Assembly (NCBI GenBank): GCA_031409515.1 | Contig: JANNXJ010000016.1 | Span: forward strand, 206,728-270,727 | Direction: 5' to 3' | DNA length: 64,000 nt | Origin: SHZI01 sp031409515 | GTDB taxonomy: Bacteria; Pseudomonadota; Gammaproteobacteria; Steroidobacterales; GCA-2729495 | Shown: piece by piece, positions 24,466-34,100 of the stretch | How positions within the stretch are numbered: the first letter of the stretch is position 1 | Layout of the letters: every line of letters starts with the position of its first letter | Made by a program: the position numbers and the translations under genes | The notes under the pieces: model-generated | Databases searched by the model: none | What the model saw: the letters and a program-made list of their open reading frames with translations, nothing else | Told to the model about the DNA's origin: nothing

Positions 24466-24953
24466 CGCTTGGGGCGATCATTGAACGAGCAGCCGGCGCT
24501 GTAACTGAAGCACTCACCCTCGAAAGAGTTTCCCGTCGGGTGTGGCAGGAGCGCGATCGTCCCACCAAGGTTCGTCATGGGACCTGCGAGCCCTGCGAAA
24601 AACCCGTACGCCGGAAACTGACTGGTGTCACCTCCTGGATTCTGCGTATCGAATGACAATTGCCGAAGGTCGCAGCAAATATTGTCGCGGTAAAGATAAA
24701 GAGCACCTGCGTACGCCGCACCCGCGGTGGTCGTGACCTGGACCGCCGATACTGGCGTTCCAAAGCGGAGGTCATAATCAAAATTGAACGACCCGGTCGC
24801 TGTACCGCCGTCGTCGAAGGCCACATCGATCAGCGTCCATCGAACTGGCACTGCCGATGCCGTGGTTGCTGCCATGAAGGCGGCGAGAGCAAGAGCAATT
24901 CTTACCGCCGGGACGCAGAACCTACCGCAGTGCAGTGCGCTAAACCGTCGCAT
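24360..24953 (-). CDS. VPLPLP-type PEP-CTERM secreted protein (cargo)
   Basis: A 197-aa protein with an N-terminal signal peptide (VRIALALAAFMAATTASA|VP) and a C-terminal sorting signal: VVPLPLPGVLF, a short hydrophobic helix and an end of ISWRRV. This is the tripartite PEP-CTERM design recognised by exosortase. The middle (DVAFDDGGTATGSFNFDYDLRFGTPVSAVQVTTTAG) is a beta-rich domain seen in many PEP-CTERM proteins. It reads opposite to all other element genes and abuts attR, the usual place of cargo. I chose the ATG at 24953 over a GTG at 24992. Confidence 0.8.
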   Translation of the reverse strand: MRRFSALHCGRFCVPAVRIALALAAFMAATTASAVPVRWTLIDVAFDDGGTATGSFNFDYDLRFGTPVSAVQVTTTAGAAYAGALYLYRDNICCDLRQLSFDTQNPGGDTSQFPAYGFFAGLAGPMTNLGGTIALLPHPTGNSFEGECFSYSAGCSFNDRPKRYIVSGSISSVVPLPLPGVLFASALALLGISWRRV

Positions 24954-25008
24954 GGCGGCAAGTCTAACCCCGACTGGGTCTCGCCGTTGCACGGGCGTTG
25001 CACCACGT

Positions 25009-25068
25009 CTAGAGACCGGCTGAAACCCGCGCCACTGCTAGCGATTCACTGCAGAAAGGGCAGTACAT
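25009..25068 (-). pseudogene. nrdR: Displaced 5' stub of nrdR
   Basis: Starting 22 nt after the glyA stop, an ATG opens M-Y-C-P-F-C-S, the canonical NrdR beginning. It then crosses the att core into element DNA and stops after 19 codons. Joining this stub to 13926 through the repeat would regenerate an intact nrdR with an ATG start, directly behind glyA. Confidence 0.88.
25048..25062. repeat. Right attachment-site repeat
   Basis: ACTGCAGAAAGGGCA, identical to 13927-13941 and in the same orientation. The host side of this copy carries the ATG-TAC codons of the original nrdR. Confidence 0.9.
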
Positions 25069-25090
25069 CGGCTGGTACCCGCTGCCGGGG

Positions 25091-26359
25091 CTACCGGTAG
25101 ACGGGAAAACGCCCGCAGAGCTCGATCACCTGCTGGCGGATCTTCCCGGCCCGCTGCTCATCCTTGATGTCATCCAGGATGTCGGCGATCCAGCCGGTCA
25201 GCTGGCGGATCTCGGTGGCGCCGAAACCGCGGGTGGTGACAGCGGGCGTACCGAGGCGCAGGCCGCTGGTGACAAAGGGCGAGCGGGGGTCATTGGGCAC
25301 CGCGTTCTTGTTCACCGTGATGTGGGCGGCGTCGAGGACCGCGTCCGCGTCCTTGCCGGTGATGTCCTTGTCGATCAGGTCCAGGAGGAACATGTGGTTC
25401 TCCGTCCCGCCGGACACGATCTTGTAGCCCCGCTCCATCAGTACCTGGGCCATGAGCGCCGCATTGGCCTTCACTTCCTTCTGGTAGACCTTGAACTCGG
25501 GCTGCAGCGCCTCGAGGAACGCCACGGCCTTGGCAGCAATGACGTGCATCAGCGGGCCGCCCTGGGTGCCGGGGAAGATGAGCGAATTCATCTTCTTGTG
25601 AATATCGTCCTTGCCGGGGTCCGCACAGGGCCGGGCGAGGATCAGGCCGCCGCGGGGCCCGCGGAGCGTCTTGTGCGTGGTGGTGGTAGTGACGTCGGCA
25701 AAGGGCACCGGGTTCGGATACTCGCCGGCCGCCACGAGGCCCGCCACGTGGGCCATGTCGACAAACAGGTAGGCGCCGACGCTGTCGGCAATCTCCCGGA
25801 ACCGCTTCCAGTCCACGACCCGCGAGTAGGCCGAGAAGCCGGCAATGATCATGCGCGGCTTGTGTTCCTGGGCGAGACGCGCCACCTCGTCATAGTTGAT
25901 GAGGCCGGTCTGGGCATCCACACCGTAGGACACGATGTTGAACAGCTTGCCCGAGAAGTTCACTGGCGAACCGTGGGTGAGGTGGCCACCGTGGGCCAGG
26001 CTCATGCCGAGCACGGTGTCCCCCGGCTGGAGCAGGCCCAGATAGACGGCGGCGTTGGCCTGGGAACCGGAATGGGGCTGCACGTTGGCGTAGGCGGCGC
26101 CAAACAACTGTTTGGCCCGGTCAATGGCCAGGGTTTCGGCCAGATCCACGAACTCGCAACCCCCGTAGTAGCGCTTGCCCGGATAGCCCTCGGCGTACTT
26201 GTTGGTCAGCACCGAGCCCTGCACTTCCAGCACGCGCTGGCTGACATAGTTTTCGGAGGCGATCAGCTCAACATGCTCTTCCTGGCGGCGCTGTTCCAGC
26301 CCGATGGCACGGGCAAGTTCGGGGTCGAAGCCGGCGAGGCTGGCGTGACTGTCGAGCAT
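25091..26359 (-). CDS. glyA: Serine hydroxymethyltransferase
   Basis: A 422-aa PLP enzyme converting serine and tetrahydrofolate to glycine and 5,10-methylene-THF. Diagnostic motifs are EHVELIASENYVS, NKYAEGYPGKRYYGGCEFVD, VQPHSGSQANAAVYL, AHVAGLVAAGEYPNPVPFADV and the PLP lysine block TTTTTHKTLRGPRGG (Lys near residue 230). The ATG at 26359 gives the normal length; a longer upstream frame is not conserved. Originally followed at 22 nt by nrdR. Confidence 0.97.
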   Translation of the reverse strand: MLDSHASLAGFDPELARAIGLEQRRQEEHVELIASENYVSQRVLEVQGSVLTNKYAEGYPGKRYYGGCEFVDLAETLAIDRAKQLFGAAYANVQPHSGSQANAAVYLGLLQPGDTVLGMSLAHGGHLTHGSPVNFSGKLFNIVSYGVDAQTGLINYDEVARLAQEHKPRMIIAGFSAYSRVVDWKRFREIADSVGAYLFVDMAHVAGLVAAGEYPNPVPFADVTTTTTHKTLRGPRGGLILARPCADPGKDDIHKKMNSLIFPGTQGGPLMHVIAAKAVAFLEALQPEFKVYQKEVKANAALMAQVLMERGYKIVSGGTENHMFLLDLIDKDITGKDADAVLDAAHITVNKNAVPNDPRSPFVTSGLRLGTPAVTTRGFGATEIRQLTGWIADILDDIKDEQRAGKIRQQVIELCGRFPVYR

Positions 26360-26409
26360 GGGCGGGCTCCGGAGCGGAAAGCACGCCATTCTAACCGAGA
26401 GCCGCCCCG

Positions 26410-27378
26410 TTACGCGGCCCGGCCCGCAGCAACGAGGGCCTCGACGACGGCAGTCCAGCCGAGCGCTACGTTGCGGCGGTTGTAGCCACCACCGCCCAAC
26501 GCCAGGAGCCGCCCGTCGGACCACCGGTCTGCCAGGGCGGCTAGGCGCCCCGCCGCATAACCGTGGGCGGCGGGCGACAGCCTGAGGTGGGTGAGCGGGT
26601 CCCCCGCGAGACTGTCGGCGCCGCACTGAAAGAGGATGAACTCGGGCCGGAAGTCCGTGACATAAGACTCGACCCGCTCCCAGGCGCTGCGAAACTCGTC
26701 GTCCCCGGCCCCGGGCGCCAGCGGAATATTCAGTTTTGTCCCGGCAGCCGCCCCACGCCCGGTCTCCGCTGCAGCGCCGGTTCCGGGATAGAGATAGCGG
26801 CCATCCTCGTGGATATCGGCAAAGCCGATGCCCGGGTCGTCTTCAAAGGCGTAGAACACGCCATCTCCGTGGTGCGCATCGATGTCCACGTAGGCCACGC
26901 GCCGCAGGCCATGCCGGGACCGGAGCAACTCCAGCACCACGCCACAGTCGTTATAGATGCAGAAGCCTGCGGCCCGGTCCCGTGCTGCATGATGCAATCC
27001 CGCGATGGGGACGAACGCCCGGCGTGCATGTCCCGCCATGATGTGCTCCATGGCAAAAATGGCGGCGCCAACGACAGCGGCGGCGGCGGCATCCAGACCG
27101 CGCCGCGCCGGCGTGTCTCCGCCATCCAGCCAGCCATCACCGGCCAGACAGAGGGCTTCGACCCGGGAGATGTGCGCTGGCGTGTGGAATGCCAGCAGCT
27201 CGGCGTGGGTTGCCTCGCTGGCGCAGGCAAAGGTGACTTCCCGCGCAACACCCCGCTCGGCCAGTTCCTGGTGGAAAACCTCGTGCCGGTCGGGACCGAA
27301 CGGGTGGCCCTCGCCAAAGCCGTAAGCGGCGATGTTCGCGCCCTTCAGCACGAGCACTTCATTGCGTCCCGCAGCCAC
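26410..27378 (-). CDS. Histone deacetylase/AcuC-family amidohydrolase
   Basis: A 322-aa class II-like deacetylase superfamily enzyme. Zinc and catalytic residues are visible in IAGLHHA (active-site His pair), VDIDAHHGDGVFYAF (Asp-x-His zinc ligands), FQCGADSLAGDPL (Asp ligand) and the GGGGYN loop. Known bacterial members deacetylate acetyl-CoA synthetase, polyamines or lysine side chains; which substrate applies here is not visible. It begins with GTG and lies 50 nt upstream of glyA on the same strand. Confidence 0.85.
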   Translation of the reverse strand: MAAGRNEVLVLKGANIAAYGFGEGHPFGPDRHEVFHQELAERGVAREVTFACASEATHAELLAFHTPAHISRVEALCLAGDGWLDGGDTPARRGLDAAAAAVVGAAIFAMEHIMAGHARRAFVPIAGLHHAARDRAAGFCIYNDCGVVLELLRSRHGLRRVAYVDIDAHHGDGVFYAFEDDPGIGFADIHEDGRYLYPGTGAAAETGRGAAAGTKLNIPLAPGAGDDEFRSAWERVESYVTDFRPEFILFQCGADSLAGDPLTHLRLSPAAHGYAAGRLAALADRWSDGRLLALGGGGYNRRNVALGWTAVVEALVAAGRAA

Positions 27379-27535
27379 CGGCAGTACCCGAACGATCAGT
27401 TGTTAGACTTCTCAGTATAGCTTTGCAAGGTGTACGCCTTGGCCGATAATGCCCCGACATCGCTTTAACTCCAGCACGCGGCCAGAAGCAGCGACTCAGG
27501 CTGGCCTTAGCTGACGCAGCTGACAAGGATTCCCG

Positions 27536-29209
27536 GTGGCTCAGTACGTCTACACAATGAACCGCGTGGGCAAGATCGTCCCGCCGAAGCGCTTCATCCT
27601 CAAGAACATCTCCCTCAGTTTCTTTCCCGGCGCCAAGATCGGTGTGCTGGGACTCAACGGCTCCGGGAAATCCACGCTCCTGCGCATCATGGCCGGCGTG
27701 GACCCGGATTTTGAAGGCGAGGCCCGACCCCAGCCCGGCATTCGTATTGGTTACCTGCAGCAGGAACCGGAGTTACCGGCCGGCAAGACCGTGCGGGAGA
27801 TCACCGAAGAGGGTCTCGGCGAGATGTTCGCGCTGGTCAAACGCTTCAACGAGATCAGCGAGAAGTTCGCTGAGCCCATGGACGACGACGCGATGAACAA
27901 ACTGCTGGAGCAGCAGGGCAAACTCCAGGATCAGATCGACGCCAAGAACGGCTGGGAGATCGAACGTAAACTGGAGATCGCCGCCGATGCCCTGCGCCTG
28001 CCGGAGTGGGACGCGAAGGTCGAGAATCTCTCCGGCGGTGAGCGGCGCCGGGTCGCCCTGTGCCGGCTGCTGCTGTCCGAGCCGGACATGCTGCTGCTCG
28101 ACGAACCCACGAACCACCTGGACGCCGCTTCGGTGGCCTGGCTCGAGAAGTTTCTGGAGAGCTATCCGGGTACGGTCATCGCAGTCACCCACGACCGCTA
28201 CTTCCTGGACAACGTCGCTGGCTGGATTCTGGAACTCGACCGGGGCCAGGGTATTCCCTGGGAGGGCAACTACTCGTCCTGGCTGGACCAGAAGGGCAAG
28301 CGACTCGCCCTGGAAGAGAAGTCCGAGCAGGCCCGCCAGAAGAACATCAAGGCCGAGCTGGAATGGGTGCGGGCCAACCCCAAAGCCCGGCAGGCCAAGA
28401 GCAAGGCGCGCTTGAGCCGGTTCCAGGAACTCGTCTCCCAGGAGTACCAGGAGCGCCAGGAAACCCTGGAGATCTACATTCCACCCGGCCCGCGGCTGGG
28501 CGATCTCGTGATCGAAGTGACGCACCTCCGCAAGGGCTACGGCGACCGACTCCTCATCGAGGATCTGAGCTTCCAGATCCCGCCGGGCGCCATCGTCGGC
28601 ATCATTGGGCCCAACGGGGCCGGCAAGACCACCCTCTTCCGCATGCTGACCGGCCTCGAGAAACCTGACTCGGGCAACATCCGCCTGGGAGAAACTGTGC
28701 AGCTCGCAGCCGTCGATCAGTCCCGGCAGTCCCTTGACCCGGCCAAGTCCGTCTTTGCCGAGATCTCCGGTGGTGAGGATCTCCTGCGCATCGGCAAGTA
28801 CGAGACGCCGGCCCGCGCCTACGTCGGCCGCTTCAACTTCAAAGGCACCCAGCAGCAGCAACTCATCGGCGAGTTGTCCGGCGGTGAGCGCAACCGGGTC
28901 CACCTGGCCAAGGTCCTGAAGTCCGGCGGCAATGTGCTGCTCCTCGATGAACCGACCAACGACCTCGACGTGGAAACGCTGCGGGCGCTGGAAGAAGCCC
29001 TGCTGGAATTCCCGGGCTGTGCCATCGTCATTTCCCACGATCGCTGGTTCCTCGACCGGATCGCCACGCACATTCTGGCCTTTGAAGGCGACAGCCAGGT
29101 GCTGTGGTTCCAGGGGAACTATGCGGAGTACGAGGCCGACCTGCGGCGACGGCTTGGCGACGACGCCAGTAATCCGCACCGGATCCGCTTCAAGCCGCTG
29201 ACACGCTAA
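27536..29209 (+). CDS. ettA: Energy-dependent translational throttle protein EttA
   Basis: A 557-aa ABC-F ATPase that binds the ribosomal E site and gates entry into elongation according to ADP/ATP ratio. There are two ABC cassettes: Walker A GLNGSGKST and GPNGAGKTT, signatures LSGGERRRVAL and LSGGERNRVHL, and Walker B LLLDEPTNHLD and LLLDEPTNDLD. A P-site-tRNA-interaction linker rich in Lys/Arg lies between them. The N-terminus AQYVYTMNRVGKIVPPKR is EttA-specific. The start is GTG, with AAGGAT upstream. Confidence 0.96.
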   Translation: MAQYVYTMNRVGKIVPPKRFILKNISLSFFPGAKIGVLGLNGSGKSTLLRIMAGVDPDFEGEARPQPGIRIGYLQQEPELPAGKTVREITEEGLGEMFALVKRFNEISEKFAEPMDDDAMNKLLEQQGKLQDQIDAKNGWEIERKLEIAADALRLPEWDAKVENLSGGERRRVALCRLLLSEPDMLLLDEPTNHLDAASVAWLEKFLESYPGTVIAVTHDRYFLDNVAGWILELDRGQGIPWEGNYSSWLDQKGKRLALEEKSEQARQKNIKAELEWVRANPKARQAKSKARLSRFQELVSQEYQERQETLEIYIPPGPRLGDLVIEVTHLRKGYGDRLLIEDLSFQIPPGAIVGIIGPNGAGKTTLFRMLTGLEKPDSGNIRLGETVQLAAVDQSRQSLDPAKSVFAEISGGEDLLRIGKYETPARAYVGRFNFKGTQQQQLIGELSGGERNRVHLAKVLKSGGNVLLLDEPTNDLDVETLRALEEALLEFPGCAIVISHDRWFLDRIATHILAFEGDSQVLWFQGNYAEYEADLRRRLGDDASNPHRIRFKPLTR

Positions 29210-29226
29210 GGGCACACAGCAGACAC

Positions 29227-29958
29227 ATGACAGCCAGCATCACGGCAGACGGGCGTTTCGAACGCATTGGCGGCACGGGGACGATGGAATGCCCGCACTG
29301 CGGGGCCATCGGGCCCATCACGGTGACGGCTTTTCCGGCGTTCAGCAAACTGAAGGCCGAGCGGCCCGCTCAGGTTGGCGTGGTCCTGCAGTGCTCCGCC
29401 TGCAAGGCCCCGGTCTTCCTCCGCTATCGCGCCCGTGCCTTTCGGGACGACCGGGTGGAACTGAACCCTTTGCCTCAGGTGGTGGAGCACCCGCCGGAGC
29501 GCTTCAGCCTGAGTTATCTGCCACCGCCCGTCGCGGCGCGCTTCCGCGAGGCGCTCGCGTGCTTCAGCAGCGGCCTCTGGCAGGCCTTCGCGGCGATGTG
29601 CCGGCAGACCGCCCGGGCCACGTTCGAGGATGTCGGCGACGCCGGGCGGATGCGCATCTTTGATCTGGTGGCCGAGGTGCAGGAACTGGGCGACATCGAC
29701 GACGCCACCTTCGCCGCCGTGCGCCGGATTATCTTCGACCCGGACGCCGGCAGGCAGGAGCCGGAGTACGACCGCCGCCAGGCAGCCGTGTTGCTGGAAA
29801 CCATGAAGGATCTGCTCACCCAGACCTACGTGCGCCGGGCAAAACTGCGGCAGGCGCTGAAGGTACGGCGGTTCTTTGCCAACCAGGCGGCGGGAATTGA
29901 CGAGGACGAGCCGGAGGCTCCGGTGCGGATTTCACCTTTGAAGGATCGGCCGGCGTAA
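29227..29958 (+). CDS. DUF4145-like zinc-ribbon protein
   Basis: A 243-aa protein with two CxxC pairs near the N-terminus (CPHCG, CSACK) forming a zinc ribbon. A helical region resembling the DUF4145 domain follows (FREALACFSSGLWQAFAAMCRQTARATFEDV...). Its function is unknown. It lies between ettA and the FabH-like gene, 17 nt and 10 nt from each, so the three may be co-transcribed. Confidence 0.65.
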   Translation: MTASITADGRFERIGGTGTMECPHCGAIGPITVTAFPAFSKLKAERPAQVGVVLQCSACKAPVFLRYRARAFRDDRVELNPLPQVVEHPPERFSLSYLPPPVAARFREALACFSSGLWQAFAAMCRQTARATFEDVGDAGRMRIFDLVAEVQELGDIDDATFAAVRRIIFDPDAGRQEPEYDRRQAAVLLETMKDLLTQTYVRRAKLRQALKVRRFFANQAAGIDEDEPEAPVRISPLKDRPA

Positions 29959-29968
29959 GGAGTCAGTG

Positions 29969-31099
29969 ATGAGCCATGCAGCGATTACGGGCTGGGGCAA
30001 GTGCCTTCCCCCGGCAGTGCTGAGTAACGCAGACCTCGCCACCTTTCTGGATACCAGCGATGAGTGGATCTTGAGCCGCACGGGCATGCGCGAGCGGCGC
30101 ATTTCCCATGTCCCGGCCATCGACATGGCTGCGGTCGCCAGCGCCCGGGCCCTCGCCTGTGCCGGGCTGGACAGCAAGGACCTCGACCTCATCGTGTACG
30201 GCAGCTGCAGCTCCGATGAGCAGGTGCCGAACAGCGCATCCGGCGTGCAGGTTCTGCTCGGCGCGCACAACGCCGGCGCCATGGACATCAATACGGCCTG
30301 TACCAGCTTCCTCTACGGGCTCTCCGCCGCCAGCGCCATGGTCCGGTCCGGCGTGGTGCGGAACGCGCTGGTGATCGGGGTTGAGCTGATCTCGCCCTAC
30401 ATGGACTGGGAAAACCGCAACGTCTCGGTGCTGTTCGGGGATGGCGCGGCAGCCGTGATTCTCCAGTCCAGCGAGAGCGAGCTCGGCGTGCTTGGTGAAC
30501 ATCTCGGCTGCTTTGCCGATGCCCGGCAGACCCTGCGGGTGCGGGGGATGGGCTGCTCCTACGCCAATCAGGGCGTCCAGTATGGCGATACGCTCTGGGA
30601 CTTCGATGGCCAGGAGATCTTCCGCCGCGCTGTGAAGGGCATGGCGCAGGCGACGGAGAAAGCGCTGGGCAGGTGTGGCATCACGACGGACCAGATCGAC
30701 CTGATGGTCCCCCACCAGGCCAACCTGCGCATCATCGAGTCTGTGGCGAAGTACGCCGGGATCCCGATGAGCAAGGTTTTCCTGACGGTGGAGCGCTACG
30801 GCAACATGTCTGCCGCCACGGTGCCGGTCGCTCTGGTCGAGGCACTGGAGGCCGGCAGGGTCAAGCCGGGCGCAACGATCCTCATGCCCGGCTTCGGCGG
30901 CGGTCTCACCGTGTGTTCCCATGTGGTGCGCTGGGGCGACCGGGTGACACCCCTCGGCCTGAGTCCGGCGGAGCTGGCACCGAATGCCCGAACCGCCCTG
31001 GAGATGGTGAACGACATCCGTGCGCGGCGTAGTGCTCACGGTGCGTCAGAGCGGGGTCTGATGGCGCCCCGCTTCGCAGAGACCAGACTGGCGGACTGA
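29969..31099 (+). CDS. 3-oxoacyl-ACP synthase III (FabH)-family protein
   Basis: A 376-aa thiolase-fold condensing enzyme. The catalytic triad is visible: Cys in INTACTSFLYGL, His in VPHQANLRI and Asn in YGNMSAATVPVAL; GDGAAAVIL is also typical. About 55 residues longer than housekeeping FabH, mostly at the C-terminus (RVTPLGLSPAELAPNARTAL...). With no fab genes nearby it may use special acyl donors rather than start general fatty-acid synthesis (inference). AAGGAG precedes the ATG. Its stop lies 4 nt from the convergent purL stop. Confidence 0.88.
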   Translation: MSHAAITGWGKCLPPAVLSNADLATFLDTSDEWILSRTGMRERRISHVPAIDMAAVASARALACAGLDSKDLDLIVYGSCSSDEQVPNSASGVQVLLGAHNAGAMDINTACTSFLYGLSAASAMVRSGVVRNALVIGVELISPYMDWENRNVSVLFGDGAAAVILQSSESELGVLGEHLGCFADARQTLRVRGMGCSYANQGVQYGDTLWDFDGQEIFRRAVKGMAQATEKALGRCGITTDQIDLMVPHQANLRIIESVAKYAGIPMSKVFLTVERYGNMSAATVPVALVEALEAGRVKPGATILMPGFGGGLTVCSHVVRWGDRVTPLGLSPAELAPNARTALEMVNDIRARRSAHGASERGLMAPRFAETRLAD

Positions 31100-31103
31100 G
31101 CAA

Positions 31104-34100
31104 CTACCCCGCAAACCGCCGGGCATTGCGAAACAGCTGCATCCACGGCCCCTCTTCACCCCAGCCGGCCGGGTGCCAGGAGTGTTGTACCGTCCGGTGG
31201 ACGCGCTCCGGGTGGGGCATCAGGATGGTCACTCGACCGTCTGCCGAACACAGGCCGGCGATCCCACCGGGCGACCCGTTCGGGTTGGCCGGATAGGTTT
31301 CGGCCGGCCGGCCGTAGTTATCCACATAGCGAATCGCAACCTGCCCCTGACTGGTGCAGGCCTGCTGGGCGCCGGGTGCGAAAGTGGTCAGTCCTTCGCC
31401 ATGGGACGTCGGGATCAGCAGGCGGCTGCCCGCCATCCCGTCGAGGAGCACCGACCGGGACGGGAGCACCTCCACAAGGCTCAGTCGCGCCTCGAATTGT
31501 TCCGAGCGGTTCCTGAGAAAGCGGGGCCAGTGAGCAGTGCCGGGAATCAACTCGGCAAGCACCGACAGCATCTGGCAGCCATTGCACACACCGAGCGTGA
31601 AAGTGTCGGTCCGGGAGAAAAACGCGGCGAACTCATCCCTGGCCCGGGCGTTGAACAGGATCGACTTGGCCCAGCCGCCGCCGGCGCCGAGGACATCGCC
31701 GTAGGAGAAGCCACCGCAGGCGGCAAGGCCGGCAAACTCCCGCAGCGAGCGCTGCCCTGACAGAACGTCAGTCATGTGCACGTCGACGGCATCGAAGCCA
31801 GCCCGGGAGAATGCCGCCGCCATTTCCAGCTGGCTGTTGACACCCTGCTCCCGCAGGATCGCCACCCGCGGCCGGCGCCTGCTGGTCACCGCCGGCGGGG
31901 CAGGATCGAAGGTCAGGAGGGGCGCCAGCCCAGGGTCTTCGGGATCGAGCTGTGACTGCCAGGCTTCGGCGGCTGCTGCAGGATTATCCCGCAGCGCCTG
32001 CATCCGGTTGGAGAGTTCCGACCAGGCGCGGAGGAGTTCTGTGCGCGAGCAGCTGAAGAGGGTCGCGCCGGCGGCAGATATCCTGATAGCCGGCGAAGTC
32101 GTGACACTTGCCACACGGCGCAGCAGCGCTCCGAGTCCGTGTCGGCCGAGTGTTTCTTTCAGGCGCCCAGCGTCGCTTTCGCGCACCTGAATGACCGCCC
32201 CCAACTCCTCTGCAAACAGGACACCGAGCTGCTGGTCCGCACCGGACACCTCCAGCTCCACGTCAAGACCGGCACGGCCGGCGAAAGCCATCTCACACAG
32301 CGTGACGAACAGGCCGCCGTCACTGCGGTCGTGATAGGCCAGCAGCACCCCGGCAGCGCGCAACTCCTGAATTGCCGCGAAGAATCTCCGGAGCAGGTCT
32401 GGAGCCTCCAAGTCGGCCGGCTCACCACCGGTCCGCCCATAGACCTGCGCCAGGCAGGAGCCACCCAGGCGATTGCGGCCGGCCCCGAGATCGATCAGCC
32501 AGAGCGCCGTACCCGCCTCACGCTGGAGTTCGGGAGTCGAGGTGCGGCGCACGTCGTCCACCGGGGCAAAAGCCGAGACCACCAGCGACACTGGCGCGAC
32601 CACAGCCCGTGCTGCCCCCGCCTCCTGCCAGCGGGTCTGCATCGACAGGGAATCCTTGCCCACCGGAATCGCAATGGAGAGTTCCCGGCACAGGGCACTC
32701 ACGGCGGCTACGGTGTCATAGAGTCGTTCGTCCTCACCCGCTGCACCGGCAGCGGCCATCCAGTTGGCCGAGAGCCGCACCTGGGCGATATCGGTAATCG
32801 AGGCCGCGGCGATGTTGGTCAGGGCTTCGCCCACGGCCAGGCGGCCCGATGCGGGCGCGTCCAGCAGGGCAACTGGTGACCGCTCACCCATGGCCATGGC
32901 TTCGCCGGCGAAGGTCTCAAAACCCAGTGCCGTTACGCCCACATCGGCGACCGGCACCTGCCAGGGCCCCACCAGCTGATCCCGGGCCACCAGGCCACCA
33001 ACGGTCCGGTCGCCGATATGAATCAAAAAGGACTTGTCCGCGACCGCGGGCAGGCGCAATACCCGCAGGCAGGCTTCCGTCAGTTCAATGCCGGCGAGAT
33101 CGAGCGGCTCACTGACCGCAGCCGTGCGGATCACCTGGCGCACCATCTGGGGTGGCTTGCCGAGTAGCGTCTCCAGGGGCATATCCACCGGGGTGTCGCC
33201 CCGCTGCCGGTCGGTCACGACCAGGCGGCGGGTATCATCCAGAGCACCGAGGACCGCGAAAGGACAACGCTCCCGCACGCACACGGCCGAGAACCAGGCA
33301 AGATCCGTCGGGTCGAGCGCCAGGACGTAGCGCTCCTGAGCTTCGTTGCACCAGATCTCCAGCGGCGACATCCCGGAATCCGCACTGGGAATGTCCCGGA
33401 GCTCAAAGCGTCCGCCCCGATGAGCGTGGTCCACCAGTTCGGGTACGGCGTTGGACAGCCCGCCTGCGCCCACGTCATGGACCATCAGGATCGGATTCGA
33501 ACGGCCGGTCGTGGCGGACAGCGCCCGGCAGGCCTCAATGACCTGCTGGGCCCGGCGCTCGATCTCCGGGTTACCCCGTTGCACCGACGCGAAGTCCAGA
33601 TCGGTTGAACTCGAACCGCTACCCACCGACGATGCGGCCCCACCACCGAGCCCGATGAGCATGGCAGGCCCGCCGATGACGATCACCAGAGACCCAACAG
33701 GCGGATCTGCTTTTTCCACGTCAGTTGCCGCGATATTGCCGAGCCCGCCGGCAAGCATGATGGGCTTGTGATAACCCCGGGCCAGGCTGTCATGGCGCGG
33801 GTCCACCTGCTCGAAGGTGCGGAAATAGCCGGTGATGTTTGGCCGCCCGAACTCGTTGTTGAAAGACGCAGCGCCTATCGGCCCCTCCAGCATGATCTGC
33901 AGCGCGCTTGCGATCCGCTCTGGCCGGCCGATGGCAGCCGCCGGCGATTCCCAGGGCTGCTCCCAGCCCGGCAGCGCCAGGTTGGAGACCGTGAAGCCCG
34001 TGAGCCCGGCCTTGGGCCGGCCACCGCGCCCCGTGGCACCTTCGTCCCGCAGCTCGCCGCCAGACCCGGTGGCAGCGCCAGGAAAGGGCGAGATCGCCGT

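Larger units (their letters stand above)
13927..25062. mobile_element. 11.1-kb integrated phage-like element (satellite or reduced prophage) in nrdR
   Basis: It is bounded by the direct repeat ACTGCAGAAAGGGCA and separates glyA from nrdR, which are neighbours in related genomes. In order it holds: tyrosine integrase, three unknown genes and an AlpA-like regulator, a TOPRIM-like gene, a RepA-type ATPase, phased iterons, an HTH protein, small and large terminase subunits, a 289-aa unknown, a miniature tape-measure protein, two overlapping ORFs, an antitoxin fragment and a PEP-CTERM cargo gene. No portal, capsid, protease, tube, baseplate or lysis gene is recognisable. All genes except the cargo read rightward, opposite to the host operon. 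Confidence 0.92.

Noticed and set aside
27773..29215. 480-codon minus-strand ORF
   Set aside because: Antisense to ettA; no start signal or conserved pattern.
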